From: Achromobacter veterisilvae
GTDB taxonomy: Bacteria; Pseudomonadota; Gammaproteobacteria; Burkholderiales; Burkholderiaceae_B
DNA: 64,000 bases
Direction of reading: 5' to 3'
Assembly: GCF_900496975.1 (NCBI RefSeq)
Contig: NZ_UFQC01000020.1
Span: forward strand, 46,076-110,075
Shown here: piece after piece, positions 16,967 to 24,903 of the stretch
Layout of the letters: every line of letters begins with the position of its first letter
Numbering within the stretch: the first letter of the stretch is position 1
Translations under genes and position numbers: made by a program
The notes under the pieces: generated by a model
The model's database searches: none
What the model was told of the DNA's origin: nothing
What the model saw: only the letters and a program-made list of their open reading frames with translations

Positions 16967-18556
16967 ATGCCCGCCATGACGCTGCGGGGGTGTTCCGTCC
17001 GGACCCCGCCGGCAGGCCGCTTTCTGCTTGCGATCGGGGTCTGGCTGGCATGGCTGGCGTGGATACGGCCGCTGACGCTGCCCGACGAGGGCCGCTACGC
17101 CGGCGTGGCCTGGGACATGCTGCGCAGCGGCTCGCATGCGGTGCCCCTGCTTGACGGCATGCCGTACTTCCACAAGCCGCCGCTCTACTACTGGCTGACG
17201 GAGCTGTCCTTTTCCGTATTCGGCGCGCATCCCTGGGCCGCGCGCGTGCCGTCCTGGCTCGCGGCGTGGGGCGCGGCGGCGGGGCTGTACGGCTTTCTGC
17301 GGCGCCACCGCGACGCGGCGGCCGCCACGCTGACCGTGCTGATCCTGGCCACCCTGCCGTTCTTCTACGGCGGAGCGCAGTTCGCGAATCTGGACATGCT
17401 GGTCGCCGGCATGATCACGCTGTGCCTGCTGGCCGCGGCGGACACGGTGCTGCGCGCCGAGCGCGGGCAGGCCTATCGGTGGATGTCGCTGGCCGCCGCC
17501 GCGCTGGCGGCGCTGGCCGTATTGGCCAAGGGGCTGATCGGCGTGGTGCTGCCGGGCGCCATCCTGTTCCTCTGGCTGGCATGGGGGCGGCGCTGGCGCG
17601 GCCTGGCCGCGCTGCTCTGGCCGCCCGCGGTGCTGGTGTTCATCGCGGTGGCGGCGCCGTGGTTCGTGCTGATGCAGCTACGCTATCCCGGCTTCTACGA
17701 TTACTTCTTCGTCTATCAGCATTTCCAGCGTTTCGCCGCCGGCGGTTTCAACAATGCGCAGCCGTTCTGGTTCTATCTGCCGGTGGTCGCGGGGCTGAGC
17801 CTGCCCTGGTCGCTGTGGGGCGGAGGCATCCTGCGCAAGGCGTTCTGGGCGGACGGCCCGGCGCGCGACCTGCGGCGGTTCGCGCTGTTGTGGTTCGCGG
17901 TCGTGATCGCGTTCTTTTCGCTGCCGCATTCCAAGCTGGTGGGCTACGTCCTGCCCGCGCTGGCGCCGCTGGCGTTCCTGCTGTCGGAAGTCATCCTTGG
18001 CGCCTGGCGCGCGAAAACCGGGGGCGCCACGCCGCGCCTGGTGTGCCTGAGCGCGGCCGTGGCGGCCGGCATCTGCGCGATCGCGGTGGGCATCGCCGCC
18101 AACAATGCGCGCGGCAGCGCCGCCCCGCTGGCAAAGGTCCTGCGCGAGCAGGCGCGCCCAGGGGATACCTACGTATCGCTGCATGCCTACCCCTTCGACC
18201 TGGCCCTGTACGCCCGGGCTCCGCGGCCGGCGTGGGTGGTGGACGATTGGCTCAACCCCGAGGTGCCGACCCGGGACAACTGGCGCAAAGAACTGTACGA
18301 CGCGGCCAGGTTCGATCCGGCCACCGGCGCGGAAGTGCTGATCGGCCCGGCGGAGTTCAACGCGCGCCTGTGCAAGGCGCCCGACGGAGCGCGCTACTGG
18401 GTGTGGGGCACCGCCTCGGACAACCAGGCCTATGCGCCGCTGCGGGGCCTGGAGCCCGCGGTCAGCAGCGCGAAGCACGCCATGTGGCGCGTCGAGGCGG
18501 GCGCCGCTCTCAGGCAGCGGGTCTGTGGCGAAACGCCCAAAGCCGGCTCGCGATGA
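16967..18556 (+). CDS. lgmB: ArnT-like lipid A glycosyltransferase (GT39/GT83; LgmB-like)
   Basis: The 529-residue integral membrane protein transfers an aminosugar from undecaprenyl phosphate to lipid A phosphate on the periplasmic side. The early periplasmic loop has P-D-E-G-R-Y-A and the H-K-P-P-L-Y-Y-W motif that define ArnT/PMT-type enzymes, with about twelve hydrophobic segments and a periplasmic C-terminal domain. It starts one base after the GT2 stop, so translation is probably coupled. Its 3' end overlaps the convergent gtrA gene by 47 bases. In Bordetella the LgmB homologue adds glucosamine and raises resistance to cationic peptides; the function here is inferred. Confidence 0.85.
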   Translation: MPAMTLRGCSVRTPPAGRFLLAIGVWLAWLAWIRPLTLPDEGRYAGVAWDMLRSGSHAVPLLDGMPYFHKPPLYYWLTELSFSVFGAHPWAARVPSWLAAWGAAAGLYGFLRRHRDAAAATLTVLILATLPFFYGGAQFANLDMLVAGMITLCLLAAADTVLRAERGQAYRWMSLAAAALAALAVLAKGLIGVVLPGAILFLWLAWGRRWRGLAALLWPPAVLVFIAVAAPWFVLMQLRYPGFYDYFFVYQHFQRFAAGGFNNAQPFWFYLPVVAGLSLPWSLWGGGILRKAFWADGPARDLRRFALLWFAVVIAFFSLPHSKLVGYVLPALAPLAFLLSEVILGAWRAKTGGATPRLVCLSAAVAAGICAIAVGIAANNARGSAAPLAKVLREQARPGDTYVSLHAYPFDLALYARAPRPAWVVDDWLNPEVPTRDNWRKELYDAARFDPATGAEVLIGPAEFNARLCKAPDGARYWVWGTASDNQAYAPLRGLEPAVSSAKHAMWRVEAGAALRQRVCGETPKAGSR

Positions 18557-18905
18557 ACGTGGCGACGGCCAGTCCGGCCAGTATCAGGGCAAGCAGGATG
18601 TCGTAGCGGATCGCCGTGCTGTGCAGCAGCCAGGCGTAGGAGGCTTCGTTGATGGCGAAGCCGGCGGCTGACACAAGAAAGAAACGGCGCGCTGCTATTG
18701 TCCAGGGGGTTTTTGAATGTCGGAACGTCAGCCGGTAGTGGCCCGCGAAGGAAACCGCGAACGCGACCAGCCAGCCGATCAGGTTGGCGGCGAGCGGCGG
18801 CATCCCGAAGGCCTCCACGCAACCCACGGCGACGGCCCAATGCGTGGCCGCGGCGGCGCATCCGACGGCAATGAAAGTGCTTACTTGTTGCAGCAGGGCG
18901 CGCAT
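18510..18905 (-). CDS. GtrA-family membrane protein (putative lipid-linked sugar flippase)
   Basis: The 131-residue protein has four hydrophobic segments separated by short basic loops, including F-V-S-F-x-G-H-Y-R-L-T-F just before a charged stretch, which is typical of GtrA. GtrA proteins are proposed to flip undecaprenyl-phosphate-linked sugars across the inner membrane. It is encoded opposite to its functional neighbours, overlapping the lgmB 3' end and starting 36 bases from the divergent deacetylase gene. It probably corresponds to the fourth lgm gene (LgmD), though I am less certain of that name. Confidence 0.8.
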   Translation of the reverse strand: MRALLQQVSTFIAVGCAAAATHWAVAVGCVEAFGMPPLAANLIGWLVAFAVSFAGHYRLTFRHSKTPWTIAARRFFLVSAAGFAINEASYAWLLHSTAIRYDILLALILAGLAVATFIASRLWAFRHRPAA

Positions 18906-18941
18906 GGAAGCCGTGGCGAAATGGAAGTGAGGGGTATTGCA

Positions 18942-19757
18942 ATGAGCAAACGCATCGTGGTCTGCGGGGATGATTTTGGCATGAATGCCGACATCGATGA
19001 AGGCATGATCGCGCTTGCCGGCATGGGCCGTCTCAGCGCGGTGAGCTGCCTGGCGCTGGGGCCCACGTTCGCCGCGAACGCGCGGCGGCTGGCGCCGCTG
19101 GACGTGGACGCGGGCCTGCACGTGAACTTCACGGAAACGCTGCGCCCGGACGCCGCGCCGCTGCCGGCGCTGGGCGCGCTGATTTTCAATGCCTACGCGG
19201 GGCGCCTGGACGCCCAGTGGATCGACGCGCATCTGGCGCGCCAGTTCGACGCGTTCGAGGCCGCTATGGGACGCGCGCCGGACTACATCGACGGCCACCG
19301 GCACGTGCACCAGTTGCCCGGCATCCGCGCGCGCCTGTTGCTGCTGCTCAAGGACCGCTACGGCGCGGACAGGCCATGGCTGCGCCAGACGGCGCCGGGC
19401 ATGCAGAGCGGCATTCCATTGCGCGAAGCATTCAAGGCCCGCGTCATCGGCGCCCTGGGCGCGGCGGCGCTGGCGCGCGAGGCGCGCAAGGACGGCCTGC
19501 GCACCAATCGCCGGCTGCTGGGCGTCTACGGCTTCGAAGGCGGCAAGCGGCGCTACGCGGACCTGCTGCAGAACTGGCTGTTCAACGCGCGCGACTGCGA
19601 TCTGCTGATGTGCCATCCCGCCGTCGACTGCAAGGACGGCAGCGCCCTGTCGCGCCAGCGCCGCGCCGAGTTCGACGTGCTGGCCAGCCCGAAGCTGGGA
19701 GACTGGCTCCGCGTCAACGGCGTGCGCATCTCGCGCCTGCCGGCCGCGGCGCGCTGA
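18942..19757 (+). CDS. YdjC/ChbG-family carbohydrate deacetylase
   Basis: The 271-residue protein begins I-V-V-C-G-D-D-F-G-M-N, with the Asp pair that binds metal in this family. It has the G-L-H-V-N-F-T-E metal-ligand histidine, then Y-I-D-G-H-R-H-V-H-Q and the later L-M-C-H-P motif. These enzymes remove acetyl groups from N-acetylated sugars. Next to GT2, ArnT-like and GtrA genes it would deacetylate GlcNAc on the lipid carrier to give the glucosamine added to lipid A (LgmC-like role, inferred). The start is fixed by GAGGGG at 18929-18934. Confidence 0.83.
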   Translation: MSKRIVVCGDDFGMNADIDEGMIALAGMGRLSAVSCLALGPTFAANARRLAPLDVDAGLHVNFTETLRPDAAPLPALGALIFNAYAGRLDAQWIDAHLARQFDAFEAAMGRAPDYIDGHRHVHQLPGIRARLLLLLKDRYGADRPWLRQTAPGMQSGIPLREAFKARVIGALGAAALAREARKDGLRTNRRLLGVYGFEGGKRRYADLLQNWLFNARDCDLLMCHPAVDCKDGSALSRQRRAEFDVLASPKLGDWLRVNGVRISRLPAAAR

Positions 19758-19770
19758 GATCCGGGGTGGA

Positions 19771-20634
19771 CTAGCCGCCCGTCAGGCTCTCCAGCAGCCA
19801 GGCGCCCGCGGGCCCCAGCGCCCGGCGCCTGGACCAGACCGCGTCGACCCGGATGTGCCGCGGCCAGCCGGGCGCCTTCAGTTCGGCCAACTGGTCCTGC
19901 CCGAAGCGCTGGATCATCCAGCGCGGCAGTTCGGTCCAGCCGAAACCGCGGCTGGCCATTTCCAGCAGCATCAGATAGCCCGGCGCCGACCAGGTGGAAT
20001 AAGCGGGTTCGGCCTCTTTGTCGCCCAGTTCGTACGTGCTCAGGCGCAGCGCGCGCGCGGATTTCAACTGGTCTTCCGTGACGCTGGGCAGGCTGGCCAG
20101 CGGATGGCTGCGGCCCACGCACAGGACGATCTCGGAAAGCTCGGCCAGCGTGGCGTGCGCCACGTCGGGCGGATAGTCGTCCTGGGCGGCCATCAGCCCC
20201 AGGTGCGCGCGCCCCTGCTGCACCAGCGCCACCACGTCCTCGTATTCCGCGATCAGGCATTCGAAGCGCAGCGCCGGATAGCGCTGGTCGATCTGGCTGA
20301 GCATGGTCTCGAAGGTTTCCGACTGGAACGTGTCGGACAGCACCACGGTCAAGCGAGGCTCCAGGCCTTCGGCCAGTTGGCTGGCGCAGCGGTTCAGGCG
20401 GTCGTTCGCGGCGAGTACCTGCAGGGCCTGTCCCAGCAGGATCCGGCCCGCCTCGGTCAGCGCGGGCTGCCGCTGGCCGCGGTCGAACAGGGTGACGTTC
20501 AGGTCCACCTCCAGGTTGGCGATGGTCTCGCTGATGGTGGACTGGCTTTTCTTCAGCTTGCGGGCGGCGGCGGAGAACGTGCCTTCCGAGGCGACCTGGG
20601 CGAAAGCCGCCAGGGATTCCAATGAGTGGCGCAT
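19771..20634 (-). CDS. LysR-family regulator of the PACE efflux gene
   Basis: The 287-residue protein has an N-terminal winged helix-turn-helix (L-A-A-F-A-Q-V-A-S-E-G-T-F-S-A-A-A-R-K) and a LysR effector domain with periplasmic-binding-protein fold. It is divergent from the PACE efflux gene 114 bases away, as AceR is from AceI in Acinetobacter. A T-N11-A palindrome (ATCGG-N5-CCGAT) sits 25 bases upstream of its start and is the likely binding site. The ATG at 20634 was chosen because the frame before it reads through the divergent gene. Confidence 0.85.
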   Translation of the reverse strand: MRHSLESLAAFAQVASEGTFSAAARKLKKSQSTISETIANLEVDLNVTLFDRGQRQPALTEAGRILLGQALQVLAANDRLNRCASQLAEGLEPRLTVVLSDTFQSETFETMLSQIDQRYPALRFECLIAEYEDVVALVQQGRAHLGLMAAQDDYPPDVAHATLAELSEIVLCVGRSHPLASLPSVTEDQLKSARALRLSTYELGDKEAEPAYSTWSAPGYLMLLEMASRGFGWTELPRWMIQRFGQDQLAELKAPGWPRHIRVDAVWSRRRALGPAGAWLLESLTGG

Positions 20635-20658
20635 GCGGGGCGTCCGGTAGTTAGTGGT

Positions 20659-20673
20659 ATCGGTTTTTCCGAT
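20659..20673. promoter_or_regulatory. Candidate LysR operator (T-N11-A palindrome)
   Basis: ATCGG and CCGAT flank five T residues in the AT-rich gap between the divergent LysR and PACE genes, giving the T-N11-A spacing typical of LysR sites. Confidence 0.5.
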
Positions 20674-20748
20674 GAATACTATCTTTATAGCACCGGAAAT
20701 ATCGTGGAGAATCGCCGCCATTACGTAGCAACCGGCCTCGGGTGGGTC

Positions 20749-21228
20749 ATGACGCAAGCCAAGAAAACCCTCAAAGAACGTTTCTTCCACGCCTTTCTGT
20801 TCGAAATCCTCGCCATCGGCCTGTGCGCGCCCGCGGCCGCCTGGGCCATGGGCAAGTCCCTGTTCGAGATGGGCGTGCTGACCGCGGTGATCGCCTGGAT
20901 CGCGCTGGTCTGGAACATGCTCTACAACGCCGGCTTCGACCGCATCGAAAACCGCTTCGGCTGGACCCGCAACTTGCGCGTGCGCGTCGTGCACGCGTTC
21001 GGCTTCGAATTGGGGCTGATCCTGATCGTGATCCCGCTGGCGGCCTGGTGGCTCAGCATCAGCCTGTGGCAGGCGTTCGTGCTGGATATCGCGCTGGTGC
21101 TGTTCTACCTGCCCTACGCGTTTCTCTACAACCTGGCCTATGACCGTTCGCGTCCGCGGGTCATGAAGTGGCTGGGCCGCGGCGGGCAGCCCGTGCCGGC
21201 GGCCGCCGGCCAGACGCCCTGCGGGTAA
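20749..21228 (+). CDS. PACE-family biocide/multidrug efflux transporter (AceI-like)
   Basis: The 159-residue inner-membrane protein has four membrane segments in two tandem repeats. Each repeat shows the PACE pattern: F-F-H-A-F-L-F-E in the first and R-V-V-H-A-F-G-F-E in the second, with W-N-M-L-Y-N-A-G-F-D and Y-N-L-A-Y-D after the paired helices. The membrane glutamate following each H-A motif is the family's proton-coupling residue. Known members export chlorhexidine, other biocides and short diamines. The ATG at 20749 places the first helix at residue 12. A divergent LysR gene probably controls it. Confidence 0.88.
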   Translation: MTQAKKTLKERFFHAFLFEILAIGLCAPAAAWAMGKSLFEMGVLTAVIAWIALVWNMLYNAGFDRIENRFGWTRNLRVRVVHAFGFELGLILIVIPLAAWWLSISLWQAFVLDIALVLFYLPYAFLYNLAYDRSRPRVMKWLGRGGQPVPAAAGQTPCG

Positions 21229-21253
21229 ATCCCCGCGCGGCGCAATGCGGGGT

Positions 21254-22141
21254 TCAGCCCGCTTTGCGCCGGTAGGCGCGGCTGGCGTCCCGCATGAAGG
21301 TCTTCACGGCGGTTTCATACTGTTCGCCGCTGCGGAAGGCGCCCGAATGCGAGGCGCCTTCGATCTTGACCAGGCGCTTCAGGTCCGGAGAAACACTGCG
21401 CGCGGCGGCGAAGAGTTCGTCGCTCATCGTATGCGGCACCACGCGGTCCGCGGTGCCGTGCATGAACAGCATGGGCGTGTGCATGCGGGCCAGCTTGTCC
21501 ACGGAATCGAACGGCTGCGTGACCAGCAGGCTCGCGCCCGGCACCTTGCCCCAGCGCAGCGTGGCCAGCATCGCGCCGATACTGGTGAAGCTCGACTCCA
21601 CGATCAGGCCGGCGAAGTCCGGCTGTTCCGGGCGCGCGGCCAGGTCGATCGCAATCGCGCCGCCCAGGCTATGCCCATAGACGAAGCGGCGCGCAGGATC
21701 GGGCTGGAGCCGGGCCAGCTCCTTCAGCCCGGCCATGGCGTCTTCCTGGGCGCTTTTTTCGGACGGCAGGCGCGAGGTGGAGGCGCCGAAGCCGCGGTAG
21801 TCGATGGCCAGCACCGAATAGCCCATGCGCGCCCAGCCCTCTATCCGGAAGGCGCTGCCGTTCAGGTTCCAGCGCGCGCCGTGCAGGTACAGCACGGTGG
21901 GGGCGTTTGCCTGCGGGCTCTGCCAGTACCAGGCGCGCACCTGGTCTCCGTCGGGCAGCGCCAGGTCGTACACCCGGGTGCCGGCGGCGGGCTCGCGCCA
22001 CCAGGTCTGGGGTTCGGCCTGGGGAGAAAAAATGGTCTGGCGCTGCCAGGAGTCCAACTGGGTGCAGCCCACCACCCCGGCTCCGGCGAGCAGGGCGGCG
22101 GCGAACAACCGGCGGAAAGGGGGGCGGGACAGTACGGGCAT
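21254..22141 (-). CDS. Alpha/beta-hydrolase lipoprotein
   Basis: The 295-residue protein carries a lipoprotein signal ending in G-V-V-G-C and an alpha/beta-hydrolase domain. The oxyanion strand is L-Y-L-H-G-A-R, the nucleophile elbow is Y-G-H-S-L-G-G, the acid is in H-G-T-A-D-R-V-V-P, and a histidine follows in G-A-S-H-S. It resembles the BEM46/FrsA-like group of envelope hydrolases; the substrate is unknown. An upstream ATG at 22186 that overlaps the LysR stop is an alternative start giving a longer leader. It may be co-transcribed with that regulator. Confidence 0.78.
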   Translation of the reverse strand: MPVLSRPPFRRLFAAALLAGAGVVGCTQLDSWQRQTIFSPQAEPQTWWREPAAGTRVYDLALPDGDQVRAWYWQSPQANAPTVLYLHGARWNLNGSAFRIEGWARMGYSVLAIDYRGFGASTSRLPSEKSAQEDAMAGLKELARLQPDPARRFVYGHSLGGAIAIDLAARPEQPDFAGLIVESSFTSIGAMLATLRWGKVPGASLLVTQPFDSVDKLARMHTPMLFMHGTADRVVPHTMSDELFAAARSVSPDLKRLVKIEGASHSGAFRSGEQYETAVKTFMRDASRAYRRKAG

Positions 22142-22179
22142 GGATGATGAGACCCGGGCGGGGCGGCGGGGTTCCGGCA

Positions 22180-23067
22180 TCAGCATACTTCGGGATGGAC
22201 CTCCCGGGTCAAGGCCAGCCAGGCCTGCGCGGCATGCGACAGGTAGCCGCCGCCCCGCCACACCAGCACCATTTCCCAGTCCGTGCCCGCGTCGCGCAGG
22301 GGCACGCGGGACACGCCGGCGTGCAGTTCCTCGCGGGCCTTCAGCCGAGGCAGGAAGGCCACGCCCAGTCCGGCGGCCACCAGCGCCACGATGAAATCGA
22401 TCTGGCCGCTGCGCGCGGCGATGGCCGGCGCGAAGCCGGCCCGCTGGCAGGCGTCGTGAAGGATGCGGTTCAGGGCGAAGCCCGTCTCGAACAGAATGAA
22501 GGGCGACTCCCGCAGTTCGCGCAGGCTTACCGATTCGGCGCGCGCCTTGGGATGGTCGGCGGGCATCAGCGCCACCAGCGGTTCGCGGGCCACGGGCTGC
22601 CATTCGAAATGGTCGGGCACGGGCCTGAGCGAGGCCGCCAGTTCGATTTCGCCGGCCATCACCATTTCTTCCAGGCGCCGGCTGCCATGTTCCACCAGGC
22701 TGATCTCCACCTGCGGGTAGCGGCTGCGGAAGCGCGCGAACATCGGCGCGAACAGCGTGCTGCTGCCCAGCGGCGGCAAGCCCAGCCGCAGGACGCCGCG
22801 CTTGAGCCCTTTCAATTCGTCCAGTTCGGCGTACAGGTCGTCGCGCTGGGCCAGCATGGCCACCGCGCGCCGGTAGACGATTTCGCCGGCCGCGGTCAGC
22901 CGAAGGGGCTGGGCGTGGCGGTCCAGCAACGGCATGCCCAGTTCGTCTTCCAGTTGGCGCACGGCCTTGCTTACGGTGGGCTGGGTCGCGAAGACGGCCT
23001 TGGCCGCCTGCGAAAAGCCGCCCTGGCGGACCACCTCTACCAGGGCGCGCAGGGGGCGCAGTTCCAT
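22180..23067 (-). CDS. LysR-family regulator (CidR-like)
   Basis: The 295-residue protein starts M-E-L-R-P-L-R-A-L-V-E-V-V-R-Q-G-G-F-S-Q-A-A, a standard LysR helix-turn-helix, and has a full effector domain. It is divergent from the cidA/lrgB pair. CidR, the acetate-responsive LysR regulator of cidAB in Gram-positive bacteria, has the same arrangement, so a similar role is likely. The intergenic gap carries two TGAATTCA octamers. Its stop overlaps a possible start of the hydrolase lipoprotein gene. Confidence 0.83.
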   Translation of the reverse strand: MELRPLRALVEVVRQGGFSQAAKAVFATQPTVSKAVRQLEDELGMPLLDRHAQPLRLTAAGEIVYRRAVAMLAQRDDLYAELDELKGLKRGVLRLGLPPLGSSTLFAPMFARFRSRYPQVEISLVEHGSRRLEEMVMAGEIELAASLRPVPDHFEWQPVAREPLVALMPADHPKARAESVSLRELRESPFILFETGFALNRILHDACQRAGFAPAIAARSGQIDFIVALVAAGLGVAFLPRLKAREELHAGVSRVPLRDAGTDWEMVLVWRGGGYLSHAAQAWLALTREVHPEVC

Positions 23068-23090
23068 GGTTATGCCTGATTGGAATAAAG

Positions 23091-23107
23091 TGAATTCAAT
23101 GAATTCA
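23091..23107. repeat. Two TGAATTCA octamers 9 bp apart (candidate operator)
   Basis: TGAATTCA occurs at 23091-23098 and 23100-23107, each octamer being its own palindrome. They lie in the AT-rich gap between the LysR gene and cidA and are the best candidate regulatory site there. Confidence 0.4.
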
Positions 23108-23163
23108 TTTTATCTATGGCAAGCGCGGGCGTAAAACAGAAGCTTGCCGCTGGAAGTTCTCCG

Positions 23164-23568
23164 ATGTCCTTGCCCCGTTACTCCATTCTTTTGCGCAGCG
23201 CGCTGCGCCGCAGCCGCGTGCTGCAAATCTGCCTCATCGTCCTGTTTTCCTGGCTGGGGCAGGCCGTCGCCCAGTTCCTGGGGCTGCCCGTTCCGGGCGG
23301 CGTCATCGGCATGGCAATCGTGCTGGCCCTGCTGGCGACGCGCCGCCTGCGGGTGCGCAACGTGCATCGCGGCGCCAGTTGGCTGCTGGGGGAGATGCTG
23401 CTGTTCTTCGTTCCCGCCGTCATGTCGCTGCTGGACCACCGCGAGTTCCTGGGGCTGCTGGGGCTGAAGCTGCTGGCGGTCATCCTGCTGGGCACCGCGC
23501 TGGTCATGGCCGGCACCGCGTTGACCATCGATCTCTGCTACCGCTGGATGAACCGCCATGCCGCCTGA
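23164..23568 (+). CDS. CidA/LrgA-family holin-like protein
   Basis: The 134-residue membrane protein has four hydrophobic segments, with L-G-L-P-V-P-G-G-V-I-G-M and F-F-V-P-A-V as the LrgA/CidA signatures. The family was named for holin-like control of murein hydrolase activity, and is now also linked to pyruvate or other small-acid export. The ATG at 23164 was chosen over an in-frame ATG at 23116, since the extra residues are not conserved-looking; neither has a strong ribosome site. Its 3' end overlaps the lrgB-type gene by 11 bases. Confidence 0.87.
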   Translation: MSLPRYSILLRSALRRSRVLQICLIVLFSWLGQAVAQFLGLPVPGGVIGMAIVLALLATRRLRVRNVHRGASWLLGEMLLFFVPAVMSLLDHREFLGLLGLKLLAVILLGTALVMAGTALTIDLCYRWMNRHAA

Positions 23569-24250
23569 TTTCAATCTGCTGTTCTGGCCGGCGGCGACCG
23601 TGCTCGCCTATGCCTGCGCCCGGCTGTTCTACCGCCGCCATGCCTATTGGTGCACGTCGACGCTGGTGGTGGCGCCGGCGCTGCTGCTGGGGCTGGCGAT
23701 CGCGCTGCATGCCGGCTACCGGGACTACATGGCGGGATCGCACTGGCTGATGGCGATGCTGGGGCCGGTCATCGTGGCCTTCGCGCTGCCGCTCTACGAG
23801 CAGCGGGCGCTGATCCGCCGCTACTGGCCGGTGCTGGCGGCGGGCGTCGCCGTGGGCAGCCTCATCGCGGGCGCCAGCGCCTGGCTGCTGGGCAGCCTGC
23901 TGGACCTGCCGGCCGATCTCAGGCTGAGCCTGCTGCCGCGCTCCGTGGCCACGCCCTTCGCCGTGGCGGTGTCGTCGCATGTGGGCGGCGTGCCCGACCT
24001 GACCGCGGTTTTCGTGATCGTGACGGGCGTGTTCGGCGCGGCCATCGGCCAGTTCATGCGCCGCTGGCTGCCGCTGCGCTCGGCCCTGGCGCGTGGCGCG
24101 CTGTTCGGCATGGGCGCGCACGGCGCGGGCACGGCGAAGGCCCGCGAACTGGCGGCCGACGAGGGCGCGGTCGCGGGCCTGGTGATGGTGATGGCGGGCC
24201 TGTTCAATGTGCTGGTCACGCCGGCCGTGGTCGTGGCCCTGCGAGCCTGA
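23558..24250 (+). CDS. LrgB/CidB-family membrane protein
   Basis: The 230-residue protein has about seven hydrophobic segments and the family motifs P-R-S-V-A-T-P-F-A-V-A-V, G-V-F-G-A-A-I-G and G-M-G-A-H-G-A-G-T-A-K-A. LrgB works with LrgA in the same membrane system. Overlapping translation with the upstream gene supports a fixed pair. It converges on the LysE-type gene, 8 bases away. Confidence 0.9.
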   Translation: MPPDFNLLFWPAATVLAYACARLFYRRHAYWCTSTLVVAPALLLGLAIALHAGYRDYMAGSHWLMAMLGPVIVAFALPLYEQRALIRRYWPVLAAGVAVGSLIAGASAWLLGSLLDLPADLRLSLLPRSVATPFAVAVSSHVGGVPDLTAVFVIVTGVFGAAIGQFMRRWLPLRSALARGALFGMGAHGAGTAKARELAADEGAVAGLVMVMAGLFNVLVTPAVVVALRA

Positions 24251-24258
24251 ACGCGGAG

Positions 24259-24903
24259 TCAGTGCACCAGTTCGAGCGCCACCGGATACAGCGACGCCAC
24301 CAGCAGCAGCGCCATGCCCACGTTGAAGGTCCGGATGGCCCAGGGCCTGTGGAGCACGCGGCGCAGCGCCGTGCCGAAGGTCACCCAGATGCCGATGCTG
24401 GGCAGGTTGACGATGCCGCAGACCACGGTGGCGATGACGAGATTGGCGAAGAAGCCGTTTTGCGGGGTGTAGGCCGCGACCACGCCGACGGCCATCACCC
24501 ATGCCTTGGGGTTGACCCACTGGAAGGCCGCGGCCTGCAGGAAGGTGAACGGTTTGCCGCGCGCCTCGCCGTCTTCCATACTGCCCGAGTTGGCGATCTT
24601 CCACGCCAGGTACAGCAGGTAGGCGGCGCCGGCGTACTTCAGCACGGTGTACAACTGCGGCACCTGCTGGAACACCGAACCCAGGCCGATGCCCACCAGG
24701 AAAATCATCAGCGTGAAGCCCAGGTTCACGCCCAGCAGGTGCGGCACGCTGCGGCGGAAACCGAAGTTCAGGCCCGAGGATGCCAGCATCACGTTGTTCG
24801 GGCCGGGCGTGATCGAACTGACCAGCGCGAACATCGCCAGCGGGCCCAGCAACGACAGCGACATCAGGGGCACGTCGGCCCAGTTGGCGGGAAGCAGATT
24901 CAT
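24259..24903 (-). CDS. LysE/RhtB-family amino acid exporter
   Basis: The 214-residue inner-membrane protein has six hydrophobic segments and the LysE signature S-S-I-T-P-G-P-N-N-V-M-L in the first loop, followed by G-F-R-R-S-V-P-H-L-L-G and later F-Q-W-V-N-P-K-A-W. Members export amino acids or similar metabolites. Its ATG overlaps the TGA of the DMT gene upstream (ATGA at 24900-24903), so translation is coupled to it. Two exporters in one operon opposite a MocR regulator suggest removal of a shared amine or amino acid. Confidence 0.88.
   Translation of the reverse strand: MNLLPANWADVPLMSLSLLGPLAMFALVSSITPGPNNVMLASSGLNFGFRRSVPHLLGVNLGFTLMIFLVGIGLGSVFQQVPQLYTVLKYAGAAYLLYLAWKIANSGSMEDGEARGKPFTFLQAAAFQWVNPKAWVMAVGVVAAYTPQNGFFANLVIATVVCGIVNLPSIGIWVTFGTALRRVLHRPWAIRTFNVGMALLLVASLYPVALELVH

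Noticed and set aside
21226..21251. Weak CCCCGC-N10-GCGGGG stem after the PACE gene
   Set aside because: The loop is long and no T run follows, so I did not call it a terminator.
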